From Bostrychus sinensis (lineage: Eukaryota > Chordata > Actinopteri > Gobiiformes > Eleotridae), in assembly GCA_020698575.1 (NCBI GenBank), contig CM036245.1, positions 35,083,148 through 35,147,147 of the forward strand: a stretch of DNA of 64,000 bases, read 5' to 3'. This document shows, one piece after another, positions 1 to 10,700 of this stretch (position 1 is its first letter; each line of letters opens with the position of its first letter). A program made the position numbers and the translations under genes. Below the pieces are notes generated by a model. The model was not told where the DNA came from. It saw nothing but the letters and a program-made list of their open reading frames with translations, and did not search any database.

Positions 1-55
1 GAATATGGCTTCCATATACAACAAAACAATTATGGGGCATGAAGGTTCAGTTCAA
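1..55 (-). other. dchs1: Start of dchs1 3' UTR
   Basis: These bases follow the TAA stop at 56-58 on the minus strand. No polyadenylation hexamer (TTTATT on the plus strand) is seen in the 55 bases, so the UTR continues past the window edge. Confidence 0.8.
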
Positions 56-2650
56 TTAAATCCTTAGCTCCGCCTCCTCACTGTGTTCGAGATGGTGCTC
101 CGTTGTGCTTATGACAGACGCAGAGGGCCCTTGTGAGACATTGAAGGGTGTCACAGCTGGAGAGCGGGCAGCTAGTGGCGACAGAGAGGGCGAGAAGCTT
201 GGGGACATAGCAACTGATGAAATAGATCCCTGGTCGCTGATGGGGGACCTCCGAAAAGATCCCAGATGTGGGTAAGTCCTTCCAACGGCAGGCTTCGGAG
301 GTACAGTTTTTGCCCCAGGGTGAGCCACTGAGGTTATAAGAGGTGGGGGGTCAATTCGGGACTCTGTTAGCTTTGCCTTGTGGTGGAAGGACCTCCGGGA
401 ATGATGCGGGGCAGTTTCGTCCTTTAGCCGTGCAATTTCCGTGAAAACACTAGCTAAGGGCTGGAACTGAGGACACCAGTTTAGAAGGTAGTCCCAGTTG
501 TAGCTTCCTCTCAGCTCCTCGTCAGTGGCCACAATGGCTGTCAGGGATCCGTCAACTGCAGGCTTCCCATCAGCTGGGAAGGTATAGTCCTTTGGGTGAG
601 AGATGCTAAGACCTCTCCCAACACTGACGTAGCCACCACCATCATCCCTGTACACTTGACCCGACACGATCGACCCATTTAGACTGCCATTTTTCTTTCC
701 CTTGAACCACAGGCTAGCATCTATGGAAGGCTCGCAGGACACGTCCGATAGCTGGTCTGCGTCCTGCTGGATTCCAGAATCAGGACCCCTTCGCTGAGAT
801 CCGTTCTTGCATGGATGAAGAGATACTGGAAACTCGAGGATATTCGTTGATCATTCTGATTTCATCGTCCTCTGCTGCTTCTGCCTCGGCTGATCCCCGT
901 CCACTAGAATGGGATGGGTCCAATGATCCGCCACGAGTGAACGGACCAGCAGTATTGCTACTTTCAGTGGTATATCCCGGAAGGGCTTGGTGGTATATAA
1001 TTTCATTTGCAGCAATTTTTGTCTCCTCAAACCTATGCATCATTGTGCTTGATCCCGATTTCCGCCCATGCCCCTTATGGTACTTCCTTTGCCGTCTTAA
1101 TTTGACAAAAAATAGAGCTACTGCAATTAATATCAGTATGACTATAGTGCCAAGTGATACTGCAATGACACTAACAAGCACCGTATTCATGTCTGATGGT
1201 ATACCAAAAACTGTATGGGTCACATCTATAGTGACTTTGGCCACTCCTACCCGGGATGTCTCCAAAGGACTATGTGCTGTCACATCTAGAGTCATTTGAC
1301 GCACCTCTCTTTTAGAACGGCTAACATGCCTACTATAGCTGTCCATCTTCAGTGAAATTTCCCCGGTAGACTTGTTGACTTCAAAATAGGGAGATGTGTC
1401 CAGCATTGAGTAGAGAACGATGCCATCAACACCCCCATCCTCATCTTTGGCTTGGACTCTGCCAATAACCTGACCTTTCTTTGCCCCATCAGGCACTTCG
1501 AACAAGAACTTAGGTGAAGTGAAAACAGGATCATATTCGTCCATTCCAGTGATGTAAACTTCAACTGACACTGTGGCAGAATAGTTCCCGGCATCCATTG
1601 CTGCGACAACAAAATTAAAAGAATGGACCTTCTCAAAGTCAAAAGTGGAGCGGGTCCGAAGTTCTCCAGTGGTTTGGTTGATCAGAAAAGCATCCTTTCC
1701 TTCTTTAGAATTGTCTGCCATGAAATATTTTAACTGCCCGTACACACCTCTGTCACGGTCAATGGCATGCAAAATGGTAACTAAGGCATTCTTGGGTTGG
1801 TTCTCCCTGATGCTTGCGGTAACTTGTTTGAGCGGGAAAAACGGGCGGTTATCATTAATGTCCTTTACTTCGATGGTCACTGGGGCAAAAGCGTAGTGAC
1901 CCTGACCATCAGTCGCTTGAACTACAATCATATGTGACGACTGGCTTTCGCTGTTCAGTGCCTTCTGAAGTTTCAAGGCTCCAGTCCATGTGTCCACCTG
2001 AAAAAGTTCTTTCTCGTCTCCTGAACTAATCGAGTACTGCACCTCGCCGTTGGGTGCTGAATCAGGATCAGTTGCCGACAAATGTAAGATCTCCGTCCCA
2101 GTTGATGCACCTTCGCTAAGGACAATGTTGTATTCTGCTCGGCTGAAGGCTGGAGGGTTGTCATTGGCATCAGTAATGCTAATAATGATAGGCACGCTGG
2201 AGCTCCGCTGAGGTATCCCCCGATCGGATACCACCACAGTCAGGTTATACTTAGGCACGGCTTCAAAGTCTAGCTCCTCAACCAATATAAGACTGCCCAC
2301 TGTCTGAAAACCCTTCCCCTCCAAGAAACGAACACTGCTTTCAATTTGGAAGGCATTTCCTGAGTTGCCACTGGCGATGGCAAAGTCAAATCCACAGTTG
2401 TCCCGGGACAGGTCTCCATCCATGGCTTCCAAGGTGAGGACAGTGGATCCAGGGAGGTTGTCTTCGGAAACCGTGGCCCTGTACTCTGACTGGTGGAAGA
2501 TGGGGGCATTGTCATTGATGTCAGAAACTTGGACCTGGACAGTGGCCACAGAGGAAAGTGGTGGTGTTCCTTGGTCTCGAGCCTCAATGAGAACCAAGAT
2601 GGAGGGGTTTTCAAAGTCAAATTCTGTCTTTTGATTGACGAATAGAGTTC
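56..2650 (-). CDS. dchs1: dchs1 exon 19 (terminal): last EC repeats, membrane helix, cytoplasmic tail; frameshift at 786-789
   Basis: Residues 1821-2684 of the joined product. The acceptor is ctttgtag at 2651-2658 and the stop is TAA at 56-58. Four EC boundaries are visible: VSDINDNAPIF, ITDANDNPPAF, VKDINDNRPFF and a degenerate TGMDEYDPVF. After the last EC comes a basic RSKR|EV site (1308-1319), then a membrane helix (about 1101-1184, NTVLVSVIAVSLGTIVILIL onward) followed by the stop-transfer KLRRQRK. The tail has GSLDPSHSSGRGS, DDEIRMINEYPRV, DSGIQQDAD, TFPADGKP, ELRGSYNWDYLLNWCPQF and SPSFSPSLSPLAARSP, all as in Dachsous-1. The exon is 2595 bp, one base too long for its phases: a run CCCC at 786-789 (GGGG in the sense strand) makes ISAKGS end in TGA at 780-782, while the next frame continues as PDSGIQQDAD. 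The YNWDYLLNWCPQFQPLA block resembles the catenin-binding segment of classical cadherins. Confidence 0.95.
1101..1184 (-). other. dchs1: Transmembrane helix coding segment of dchs1
   Basis: Codes for about 27 uninterrupted hydrophobic residues, from NTVLVSVIAVSLG to VALFFV, followed at once by the basic stop-transfer KLRRQRKYHKG. It separates the extracellular EC repeats from the cytoplasmic tail of a type I membrane protein. Confidence 0.93.
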
Positions 2651-3480
2651 CTACAAAGAAAGACAGAAAGCTGTCAAAGACCTAATAAATAAACATGATT
2701 CACAATGACATAACTGTGGTGGGCAAAACTAAGCTATGACTGAAACGGGAGTAGCGTAAAAAATTCAAGAAAATACCTGTTACTTAACTATCAGCAGTAA
2801 TATTATTTACTATGAAAACTTTTTTCAACACATCTCACCAAAACTCTATATAACAATATAAATGCAGAATTCACACAAAACTATGTACTTTTTCAAGATT
2901 TGCCCCTCTGAAAACAGTGCTAATGTAATGCTAAAACAACATTAGGTATCAAAATCAAAAAAGAAACTACTATTTGTAAAATTACATTTTCATTACATTT
3001 TAAGTTTGTTAACATTTACAAACTATCTGAAACTATGAATTGTTAATTTAGTATTTTCTTTAATGAAGTGTATAACAATTATTGTTTTTAGGTTACTGGT
3101 TTAATGACTTTGACCTCACAGCTTCGAATTTGCATATTTTCTCAAAACAGTGAATTTGGTTTCAAACAATGCTGGGATGGAAATATGAGTCTTCAGAGAC
3201 ATGGTGAAAGAGACTTGAGGCAAGCTTGAGGGAGAATATTTACTTTTATAACACATTTATTTTGAGATTTTATCTCAAACAAAACATCTGAAGCAAATAA
3301 CACAGAATATTGCTTTCACTAACCTTTAATGAACAATATTATTGCATATTTTGTGATAGAAACATTTTCATAACCTAATAATGCATCTATTCACAGGCGC
3401 CAGGAGGATTACATTTTTATGAAGGCCAATAAAGTGGAGATGTGGTTTGAAAACATTTCTTTCCCACTAATGTGACCTAC
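2651..3480 (-). other. dchs1 intron 18
   Basis: 830 bp AT-rich intron between exons 18 and 19. I see no recognisable repeat and no open frame. Confidence 0.85.
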
Positions 3481-3622
3481 CGTTGTTGGGGTCGATGTAG
3501 AAGGCTGATCTTGTTGAAGACATAACCTTGTAGGTGATCCTTCCATTGTCTCCAGAGTCACTATCTGTGGCTGTTACCGTGACGACAGCACTGCCCGCTG
3601 GGAGGTGTTCGGACACTGTCAC
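3481..3622 (-). CDS. dchs1: dchs1 exon 18 (EC repeat segment)
   Basis: 142 bp, phase 0 in and phase 1 out, residues about 1774-1821. It reads VTVSEHLPAGSAVVTVTATD, then DSGDNGRITYKV and ends at FYIDPNNG, the middle of one EC repeat (the E-x-x-P-x-G and D-x-D calcium-site motifs are present). The acceptor is cctccacag-like at 3623-3630 and the donor is gtaggtc at 3474-3480. It joins in frame to exon 17 (DLYQ|VTVSEHL) and to exon 19 (DPNNG|TLFVNQ). Confidence 0.93.
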
Positions 3623-4499
3623 CTGTGGAGAACACAACATATAATTAACTACTATTGAACAACAGTATGCAGATGCAGAGGTTGATAGAAGTTGATGAGA
3701 AATCTAACTTGTTTGTTACATGCCGTTTGAGAGATAATAACCCATTTCATTTTCAATATATTGTCTAATCATATCAAGTAATATAAAGAGTCTATATTAA
3801 AAACAGACATACTCTAATGTGTAATCTATTAATAATAAAGTAACATGAGTTTTCCAGTCCCACTGCTTAGCAACAAGAACACATTTTCCATTGTACCATA
3901 TTTCGGAACCAAGCAACTGCATGCAACTGAATGCTAATGAGACATTTTTAGACAGCAAAAATCAATGGTTGTTGCACCCAGATCTGATGGTCAGTTGCAA
4001 TTACAAAGTTATCTTATTAAAAGGAGTATTTGCAGCGATTAATGGATTAAATCTGAGCAAATTTTGAGGAACTATTGTGATCCGCCACATTTTTTATCTA
4101 CTTGTCCAGTACAACGTGAAAAATAACTTTAATATTTAGCCTTTAGCTTATATGCTAGTTACAATATACAATATATGCTAATTGCTACATTATTAAGTAA
4201 AATTGGCGAAATGTCACTATACTCACTAATGTTTTCTAACCACGTTTTACATTGCATTCATGTTGCCAAAACTAAATGGATTACTTATTTATTATTATTA
4301 TTTATTTTTGCAATATTTGAAGGGTAATGCTAATTCCCTCATTAAAAATGTAATGTGATCTGCGTAGCTTTTGGCACCATTCTTTTGAACGCAGCCATGT
4401 TGTTTCTAAACACTAAAAGGGTCTCTCGTGGTATGCCATGGTTCCGGTCCAACATAAAGTATAAATTTAGTGACTTTTAGCGTGTCTTTTTTACCGTAC
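3623..4499 (-). other. dchs1 intron 17
   Basis: 877 bp AT-rich intron. A 'ttagcttatatgctagt' segment near 4143 also occurs near 29205, probably an old interspersed repeat. Nothing else is recognised. Confidence 0.85.
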
Positions 4500-4786
4500 C
4501 TGGTATAGGTCCTGTGTGAATGTGGGGCTGTTGTCGTTCACGTCGTCCACCAGTATGGTCAAGTTGGCCTCGCTGTGGTGTTTGGAGTCTGAGGAGTGGA
4601 TGGTCAGGGTGTACCAGGTCCTCTTCTCGTAGTCCAGCGGGCCGGTCAGAGACACTCCCCCTCCGTAACGATGAATCCCAAACATGCCTTCGCTCTCCAT
4701 GTCCATGTGTAGAGTGTAGGACAGAGCCGGCCCAGAGTCCACGTCATTCCCTGTTACCTGGGTGATAATGCTTCCTATCATGGTGT
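4500..4786 (-). CDS. dchs1: dchs1 exon 17 (EC repeat with DDVNDNSPTF linker)
   Basis: 287 bp, entered after one base of a codon and left in phase 0, residues about 1678-1773. It codes for most of an EC repeat: DTMIGSIITQVTGNDVDSG, GPLDYEKRTWYTLTIHSSDS and the calcium-linker motif LVDDVNDNSPTFTQDLYQ. The donor reads CAG|gtacgg. The split codon G|AC with exon 16 gives VPEDTMIG, as expected for the start of an EC repeat. Confidence 0.93.
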
Positions 4787-5962
4787 CTGCGCGGAATAAG
4801 AAGAAGGTGGGAGACGTGGTTACATTTTCAATTTTGCTGTTAATTTTCATTTACATTCTAATAAGGCTGAAACTCATGCCTTATGATATGGAAATACTGT
4901 ATAAAGTTTGCATATTTCTTACAAATGATTTAAAACTGTTAATTGAAGTAGCTAATGCCAGACATCATCAGACATTATTATGAACAAAGCTTCTGACATT
5001 AAGCTAATTGGAATAAAATGTAAGTTATTTGACAAATTTTATTTATTACATTACCGACCATAGAAGAGTCTGTTAGAAAGCTAAAATTTGCACAGTGGAG
5101 AGGATGTTAGCATTTTCTTTGCATAGACCGCTAACCATAAAGTACACCTTAGCATTTTGAAATAACTTAATTACTAAAATGTGCACGTGCAAAGCAAATG
5201 ATATTGTAGAAATGCTCATGATAACAAAACTTATTCTACTGTATAGAAATGCCCTGACGAGCCTATAGTGTATTAATTATTGTGATGTTTCGATTCAGAC
5301 AAAACAAGTGTTTAATAACAATAATTTTGTGATGTTGGCTGTACTGAAATGAAAGGAAAGGATCATGGTCTATGTAGTTTCATCTGCTTTTTTTACCATT
5401 CCTCTGCAACAAAACAATGCATTTTAGTCTCATGATCTAACCATTTGCTATTGTAAATGTCCACAACGATATTGTGAGACACTATAATAATAATAATAAT
5501 CAAAATAATGCAAATTTTTTTTACATTCCTAGTACTCCCTTACAGTCTATCAGAATAAAATAAGGCGCTTTCACACAGAAAGTTATAGAGACCTAAATCT
5601 ATGAACTGCCCACTCGGGATTAGTCTATATTGCTATAGGAAGTTGTTAAACGGATGTTGGCACTGTTTATATTTGCATACATTTCTTAATTACTCACCGC
5701 ATACTTAGGTACACATACAGTGGAAGTTATATCATAAACTTTAAGCAGCTAAAGTTATAGATAAAAAAAAAAAATCAGAAAAGTGTGGTCACAGTCTTTG
5801 AAAGTCTGTGTTTATAAGACTGGTTCCTGCAGACGGGAAATGAACAGAGGAAGTTGGCAGTGGTCTCATAATGGGGTCAGACTCCCCACTGGCTGTGCTG
5901 GGAGCTGACACAGAGATACACTTCAAGGATCCTTCAGAATAAAAGTCTTTGAATCTGCTCAC
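4787..5962 (-). other. dchs1 intron 16
   Basis: 1176 bp AT-rich intron with a short (TAA)n run near 5485 and an A-run near 5763. No gene or defined transposon was seen. Confidence 0.85.
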
Positions 5963-6093
5963 CCTCGGGCACTCGGATCTCCCGCGGCACCGGGATCATG
6001 GGGCTGTTGTCGTTCAGGTCGACAATAATCACGGTGAGGGTCGCGGATCCGGCCAGCCGCGGGGTTCCACGGTCCGTTGCTGTGACAACCAAT
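5963..6093 (-). CDS. dchs1: dchs1 exon 16 (EC repeat end and linker)
   Basis: 131 bp, phase 2 in and phase 1 out, residues about 1634-1678. It codes LVVTATDRGTPRLAGSATLT, then the linker IIVDLNDNSPMIPVPREIRVPEG. The acceptor is tttctccag and the donor GAGG|gtgagc. It joins exon 15 as REIWTQTK|LVVTATDRG, a normal EC strand E-F-G reading. Confidence 0.92.
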
Positions 6094-7845
6094 CTGGAGA
6101 AACAAAATGAATAGGAATGTTTATGAGTTTTTAATATCTCCTGCTGGGTCTGGAATAGGAACATCATGACATAACAACATTTCACAGCATGCAATTCTCT
6201 GCAATCCAGCAGGCACACACCCGATTTCTTGTCTTTCTGAGTTGAATAAGCTTTCACTTGACATTTTTTAAACTAGTTTAAGCTAATCTGAATAATGAAA
6301 CAATATCCTATTAGTTCTTAACAAAAGCCAAAGAAAATAAAGTTTATGCCTAAAATAGGATTTATCTTGTCAGTATTTCAGAGCTCACAGAACAAGACAG
6401 AGAAGAATGAAATGCAACATCTGCATTCATGTCAAATGTGCCAAATTAAATGAAAAATCATTAATGGCTGGATGGCAAAACAATAAGTCTTATGCATTTT
6501 TATAGAGGTGTATGTGTCAATATAAATAAACAGAAATGGGCATAAAATTCTGGGCATTGTTGTTCCAAATTGGTCTTTGCATTCAAGAAAAAAAATTCAC
6601 ATACAGTCAAAAGTCTAATTTAGTAACTTTTGCTATTCTATACAAAGAAGTTAGTCTGATTAGTTTAAGTTTCATTTCTATGGGCGGGACAATCACAGGC
6701 GGAGCAACCAATCAGAGAAACAAAGGGCAGGACATAAGCAGCTGACCTGTAACTGAAACAAAAATGATGCTTATGAAGAATTGTTGTCGATTTTGCCATG
6801 AAATACCAGTATACTCTGTATTATTAGCATCTCTGTACTTATTTCTGAACAGGGACAGCAGCAGAAGCCAGTTGAACAAGACTTCCGGTAAAAGTCGGTT
6901 TGTTTGAATATAGTTGTTATGTCTGACATCAAGAGGACTTTACTGTTCTTAAAATGGCAACAAGATGGAAAAAAATCACAGAGGATGGAACAACAACACA
7001 GACTTTAGCAGAATCAACAGGTGACGAAGGAAAGTGCTAAATGATGTTAATCAGGTGAAAAAAGTTTTGCTATGTATTAGCTGGCACCGTCTTGGTTATT
7101 TTTGGTAGGAGATATATTCCTCTTTTGTAAAAGACCCTGCAGATCAACAGCTGTGGTATTCAGCGACTCGGTTGGAAACTGCTCTCTATGGCTGTGGATC
7201 CAGACCCTCAGCAGACCCTCAGGGATAGAAAGGGTCTATGGCTAACCCTAACCCTCCTGATTTAAAAAAGAACGTAGGAGGAGCTGGCTGACCAGCCTAG
7301 TTATAGTCATGTTTCTACTCTACTGGAAATTGCCAAGTTTTTGCTTTTGTTTCATTTGCTAAAATTACTTCCAGCTTGTAATCAGTTGGGTATTGCATTA
7401 TTATTGTCAATATCATGATTTTGTAGTAGGACAAGTGTCACTATACTGTCAGGAACACTATTGTAGGTAGCAAAAATAAAAAATGTTTTTCATTTGGTGA
7501 AAAAAAAAAGTAGCCTGAGTACATTTTCTAAAACCTAAAACTTGAAACTAAATTTTAGAGTGAAAAACTATTACTTAAATTAAATTCAATTTGCAAAATC
7601 TTGGACGAGTAAAGTATTTTTTTTGCCCTCAATAGCAAAGTGAGTAGTAATAGTAGTAGTAGCAGTAGTAGTCGCAGTCATACAGAGTTTGCATCTATGG
7701 TAGGTAGTTATTTTTCAGTGTATATAGTTGATTCATACAAAATCTTAATAAAGAGTGTATTGCATGTTCTGGTAGTGTAACAAATATGGCTGGTTCCATG
7801 TAAATGTAGAGGGCACGAGTATAAAAATGACAGCTAAATGCTCAC
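6094..7845 (-). other. dchs1 intron 15
   Basis: 1752 bp intron. It holds a short imperfect (TAG)n/(CAG) tract near 7647-7676 and otherwise only AT-rich unique-looking sequence. No open frame resembles a protein. Confidence 0.82.
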
Positions 7846-7997
7846 TTGGTCTGAGTCCAGATCTCCCGGTCCATGATGGCCGCTGTGCTGATACTGCCTG
7901 TCACTGGGTCGATCTTAAACAGAGCGCTCATCGACGAGGAGCGGATGGAGTAGGTCACCTGACCGTTCTGACCCTGGTCCAGGTCTTCTGCTGCCAC
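7846..7997 (-). CDS. dchs1: dchs1 exon 15 (EC repeat, N-terminal half)
   Basis: 152 bp, phase 0 in and phase 2 out, residues about 1584-1634. It codes VAAEDLDQGQNGQVTYSIRS, then FKIDPVTGSISTAAIMDREIW. It contains the A-x-D-x-D-x-G-x-N-G and D-x-x-T-G-x-I signatures of an EC repeat. The donor is CCAA|gtgagc. Only 113 bp of intron separates it from exon 14. Confidence 0.92.
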
Positions 7998-8110
7998 CTG
8001 AGAACGCAGCCAGAACATTTATGAGCCCATTCTAAAAGACAGCTTACAACCAAAAGGGCCTAATTTAAACACTTCCAAACAAAATAGTGGTGTAAGTGTT
8101 AGTGGTGCAC

Positions 8111-8322
8111 CTGTATGATGGGGAAATCATAGCCCTGCGCCTCTCGGATGTAGGCCACGTAGTTCTGGAGCTGGAACCGAGGCAGGTTGTCATTGACGTC
8201 CTGCAGGATCAGGTTGACAGCCATGTAGGAGCTGGAGGACGCAGTCTCAGCTTTCACCACCAGGCGGAGTTTAGGGGTCTCCTCAAAGTCCAGGCCTTCA
8301 GATTTCTGTACCCAGATCTCAC
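8111..8322 (-). CDS. dchs1: dchs1 exon 14 (EC repeat end and DVNDNLPRF linker)
   Basis: 212 bp, phase 1 in and phase 0 out, residues about 1513-1583. It codes GEIWVQKSEGLDFEETPKLR, then the calcium-linker LQDVNDNLPRFQLQNYVAYI and REAQGYDFPIIQ. The acceptor is tttgcag and the donor CAG|gtgcac. It is the expected continuation of exon 13 (NPITG|EIWVQK). Confidence 0.92.
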
Positions 8323-8406
8323 CTGCAAAGCAAATAATGGAATAATTATGTAGAACAGAATTTAATATTTTTCTGGATCCTGTAATGGCTGCTTGTTTAC
8401 ACTAAC

Positions 8407-8520
8407 CTGTGATAGGGTTGATCCCAAAAGAACTCATGCTGTTCCCACTGAAGATGCTGTAGCTGATTCCATTCTGGGAGCCATCTGGATACTGGGCCTG
8501 AGTCTGGGTTACAACTGTGC
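8407..8520 (-). CDS. dchs1: dchs1 exon 13 (EC repeat core)
   Basis: 114 bp, phase 1 in and out, residues about 1475-1513. It codes TVVTQTQAQYPDGSQNGISY then SIFSGNSMSSFGINPITG, the strand B to D region of one EC repeat. The usual A-x-D-x-D calcium motif is replaced by TQAQYPDGSQNG. The acceptor is cttttcag and the donor ACAG|gttagt. It is too short to stand out as an open frame and was found through phase continuity with exons 12 and 14. Confidence 0.9.
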
Positions 8521-9309
8521 CTGAAAAGTGTGGAGAAAAATAATTGCAGTTGTTATAATAGTACTACTTAAGTAACTACTGTAGTAATATTGAAATTGCC
8601 AAAACCAACAAATAAAACTGGGTAACTTTGGCTGAGCTGCTGCACAGGAGTTACCAAAGTTCTTTTTAGAATATTGCAGTTTGGCCTGTGCAATAAATCA
8701 AATTAATTTCATTCAATATTTTCATTTTGAACAATCCAGTAAGCCTTGCACTATACACCGCAGACACTAAAACACTACAGGCAACAGAGAAAGGATTCAA
8801 ATTACCTCTGTAATGCCAATGCTAATTGTTTAGCAAGACGGCAGCAAAATGACAAATACACAGCGTGTCCTTGCAGCATTCTTTGTTTGTCTATGCAAAT
8901 TAGCCACTTAGCGTCTTTTAATAACACTTAGTTTGGTGTAAAAATTCAGTGCAGAGCAGGTCTTTGGAAACAGAGGGCTAAAACTAACATATCCAACCTA
9001 AACATAAAAGAATGTATTTTGGTTTAAAAATGAATAAATAAATAAATAATTGTGTTGGGGGCAATTTAAAAAATTATCTAATTATTGACAGGTTTTGTGA
9101 TTAATTGTGATTAATCAAAATTTTTAACAAAAAGCAATATTTATGTCAGAAATACTATAGGCCTATTGGAGCTTATTTATATCTTCTGGAATATTTTAAT
9201 CTAAAACAAACTACCGCAGCAGTTAAACAGGGCAGTATTGAGCGTTCATGCATTGACCTCTGCCTCTGAGTGCACATAGAAACACGGGAGCGCACCTCTC
9301 TCCTCTCCC

Positions 9310-9852
9310 CAGTGGCGGAACGTAACAAAGTAAATGTACTTAGTTACTTTGTACAGTTTTCATGTATCTGTACTTTACCTGAGGAAATTTTACAAAGGGT
9401 TCTTTTACTTCACTACATTTTAGAGCAAATATCTGTACATTTTAGTCCACTACTTTTTTAATTGGTTTGAAGTAAAAGGTATTTTGAGTTTAGTTTAAAA
9501 TCATTAATTTTTGCCGTGTCGTCATTGTAGACACAGTACACGAGTATAAAACATGCATTAAAGCAGTACTCTTTAGAAAAACCTCACCTACAGATTCAAA
9601 TCTCTTCTATTGCAGCAGTTAACCGTTAGTTTTCAGCACAGTTTTTTTTAGCAAAATCCCTCAAATTTAACATTAATTAGTTCTTGAATCTGTGCATAAT
9701 ACTTTTACTTTTTACTCACAAGTACATTTGAATAAGTACTTTTATACTTTTACTTTAGAATTTTTCATGTGATACTTTTACATGAGTTATTGTTTCTTCC
9801 TTTATCTGTACTTTTACTTAAGTAAAGAAATTGACTACTTCTTTCACCACTG
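9310..9852. mobile_element. hAT-like non-autonomous element, TIR CAGTGG...
   Basis: The left end CAGTGGCGGAACGTAAC and the right end (reverse complement CAGTGGTGAAAGAAGTAGTC) are imperfect inverted repeats. Both ends are rich in TACTTTTACTTAAGTA-type motifs, a layout common to abundant fish non-autonomous DNA transposons. No transposase remains and no clear target duplication was found. Related fragments are visible at 18785-18905, 19770-20160 and 21900-22072. Confidence 0.6.
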
Positions 9853-10039
9853 CTATTGATATCCAGCCCTGATTACTGTGTGCCAGAAAGTAGGTCAGTG
9901 AGAAAAGTTCTAAGTTAGTGTCTAATTTGTTTGTGTTATTATTTACTCATAATTAACAGATTAAAGTACCAGCCCTGTAACTATATTATTTTATTTTTCA
10001 GCCAGATAGCCCAGCCATAATGAGTTATGTAACTGAAAT

Positions 10040-10609
10040 TATGACAGTGGAAATGCCCCGGCCATTACTGTATCCCTTCAGAGGAAACTGTTTTGCATGG
10101 CTGGCTGCTGGTAGATGTCCCAGTGACGACTGGACCTTAGCTGACCCCATCTGTGCTCCTGTCCCGACCTGTGGGCCCTCAACCTCACCTGCTATGGATT
10201 TCCCAGACCCTTACCTCACCCCCACTCTCCTGTGTGGATGAAGACCACCTGCTGCATCATTACAGAGCTGAACTATGATACTTTAGATGAGCTACTGGAC
10301 TTTATTTAACCTGGACACATGTTGCCTGTCCGTCCTAGGAGAGGATCTCTCCTTTAATATAGTTTCCATAAGGTTTCTTCTTTTTTTCCCCACAGCTGTT
10401 TTTTTTTTTTAGGAGTTTTTCCTTACTGAGAGGGAGGGTCTAAGGACAGGAGTGTCCTGGGTCTGATTAGTTTAGTGTAGTTATTGTTTGTGTTGATTGT
10501 GTGTTATGTTTGATTGTGTATTTATGTTTGATTAACTGTTTGTGAAGCCCTTTGAGGCGACTTTTGTTGTGATACTGGGCTGTATAAAAAAACTGAATCA
10601 AATTGAATT
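10040..10609 (+). mobile_element. LINE-type retroposon 3' tail
   Basis: It ends with AAGCCCTTTGAGGCGAC...GTGATACTGGGCTGTATAAA followed by a short (AATTGAATT)-type simple tail. This is a typical 3' end of fish non-LTR retroposons. No reverse transcriptase is left. The 5' limit is approximate. Confidence 0.55.
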
Positions 10610-10700
10610 ATCATTTTCATACTGCGTCACAGTTATTAACTACAAATGCAACAGAAAGTACACAGCCTTACTATTTGAAGTGATGCTGTGTGTGACCAAC

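Larger units (their letters stand above)
8521..10700 (-). other. dchs1 intron 12 (repeat-rich)
   Basis: 2180 bp intron containing a 'cagtggyggaa' inverted-repeat element (9310-9852) and a retroposon tail (about 10040-10609). The rest, 8521-9300, is AT-rich with nothing recognised. Confidence 0.85.

Noticed and set aside
811..1299. Long plus-strand open frame opposite exon 19
   Set aside because: It is antisense to the dchs1 membrane helix and tail coding sequence and shows no domain. It is a shadow of the real gene.
7236..7254. Telomere-like 'ctaaccctaaccct'
   Set aside because: Only two units; expected by chance and not a telomeric array.
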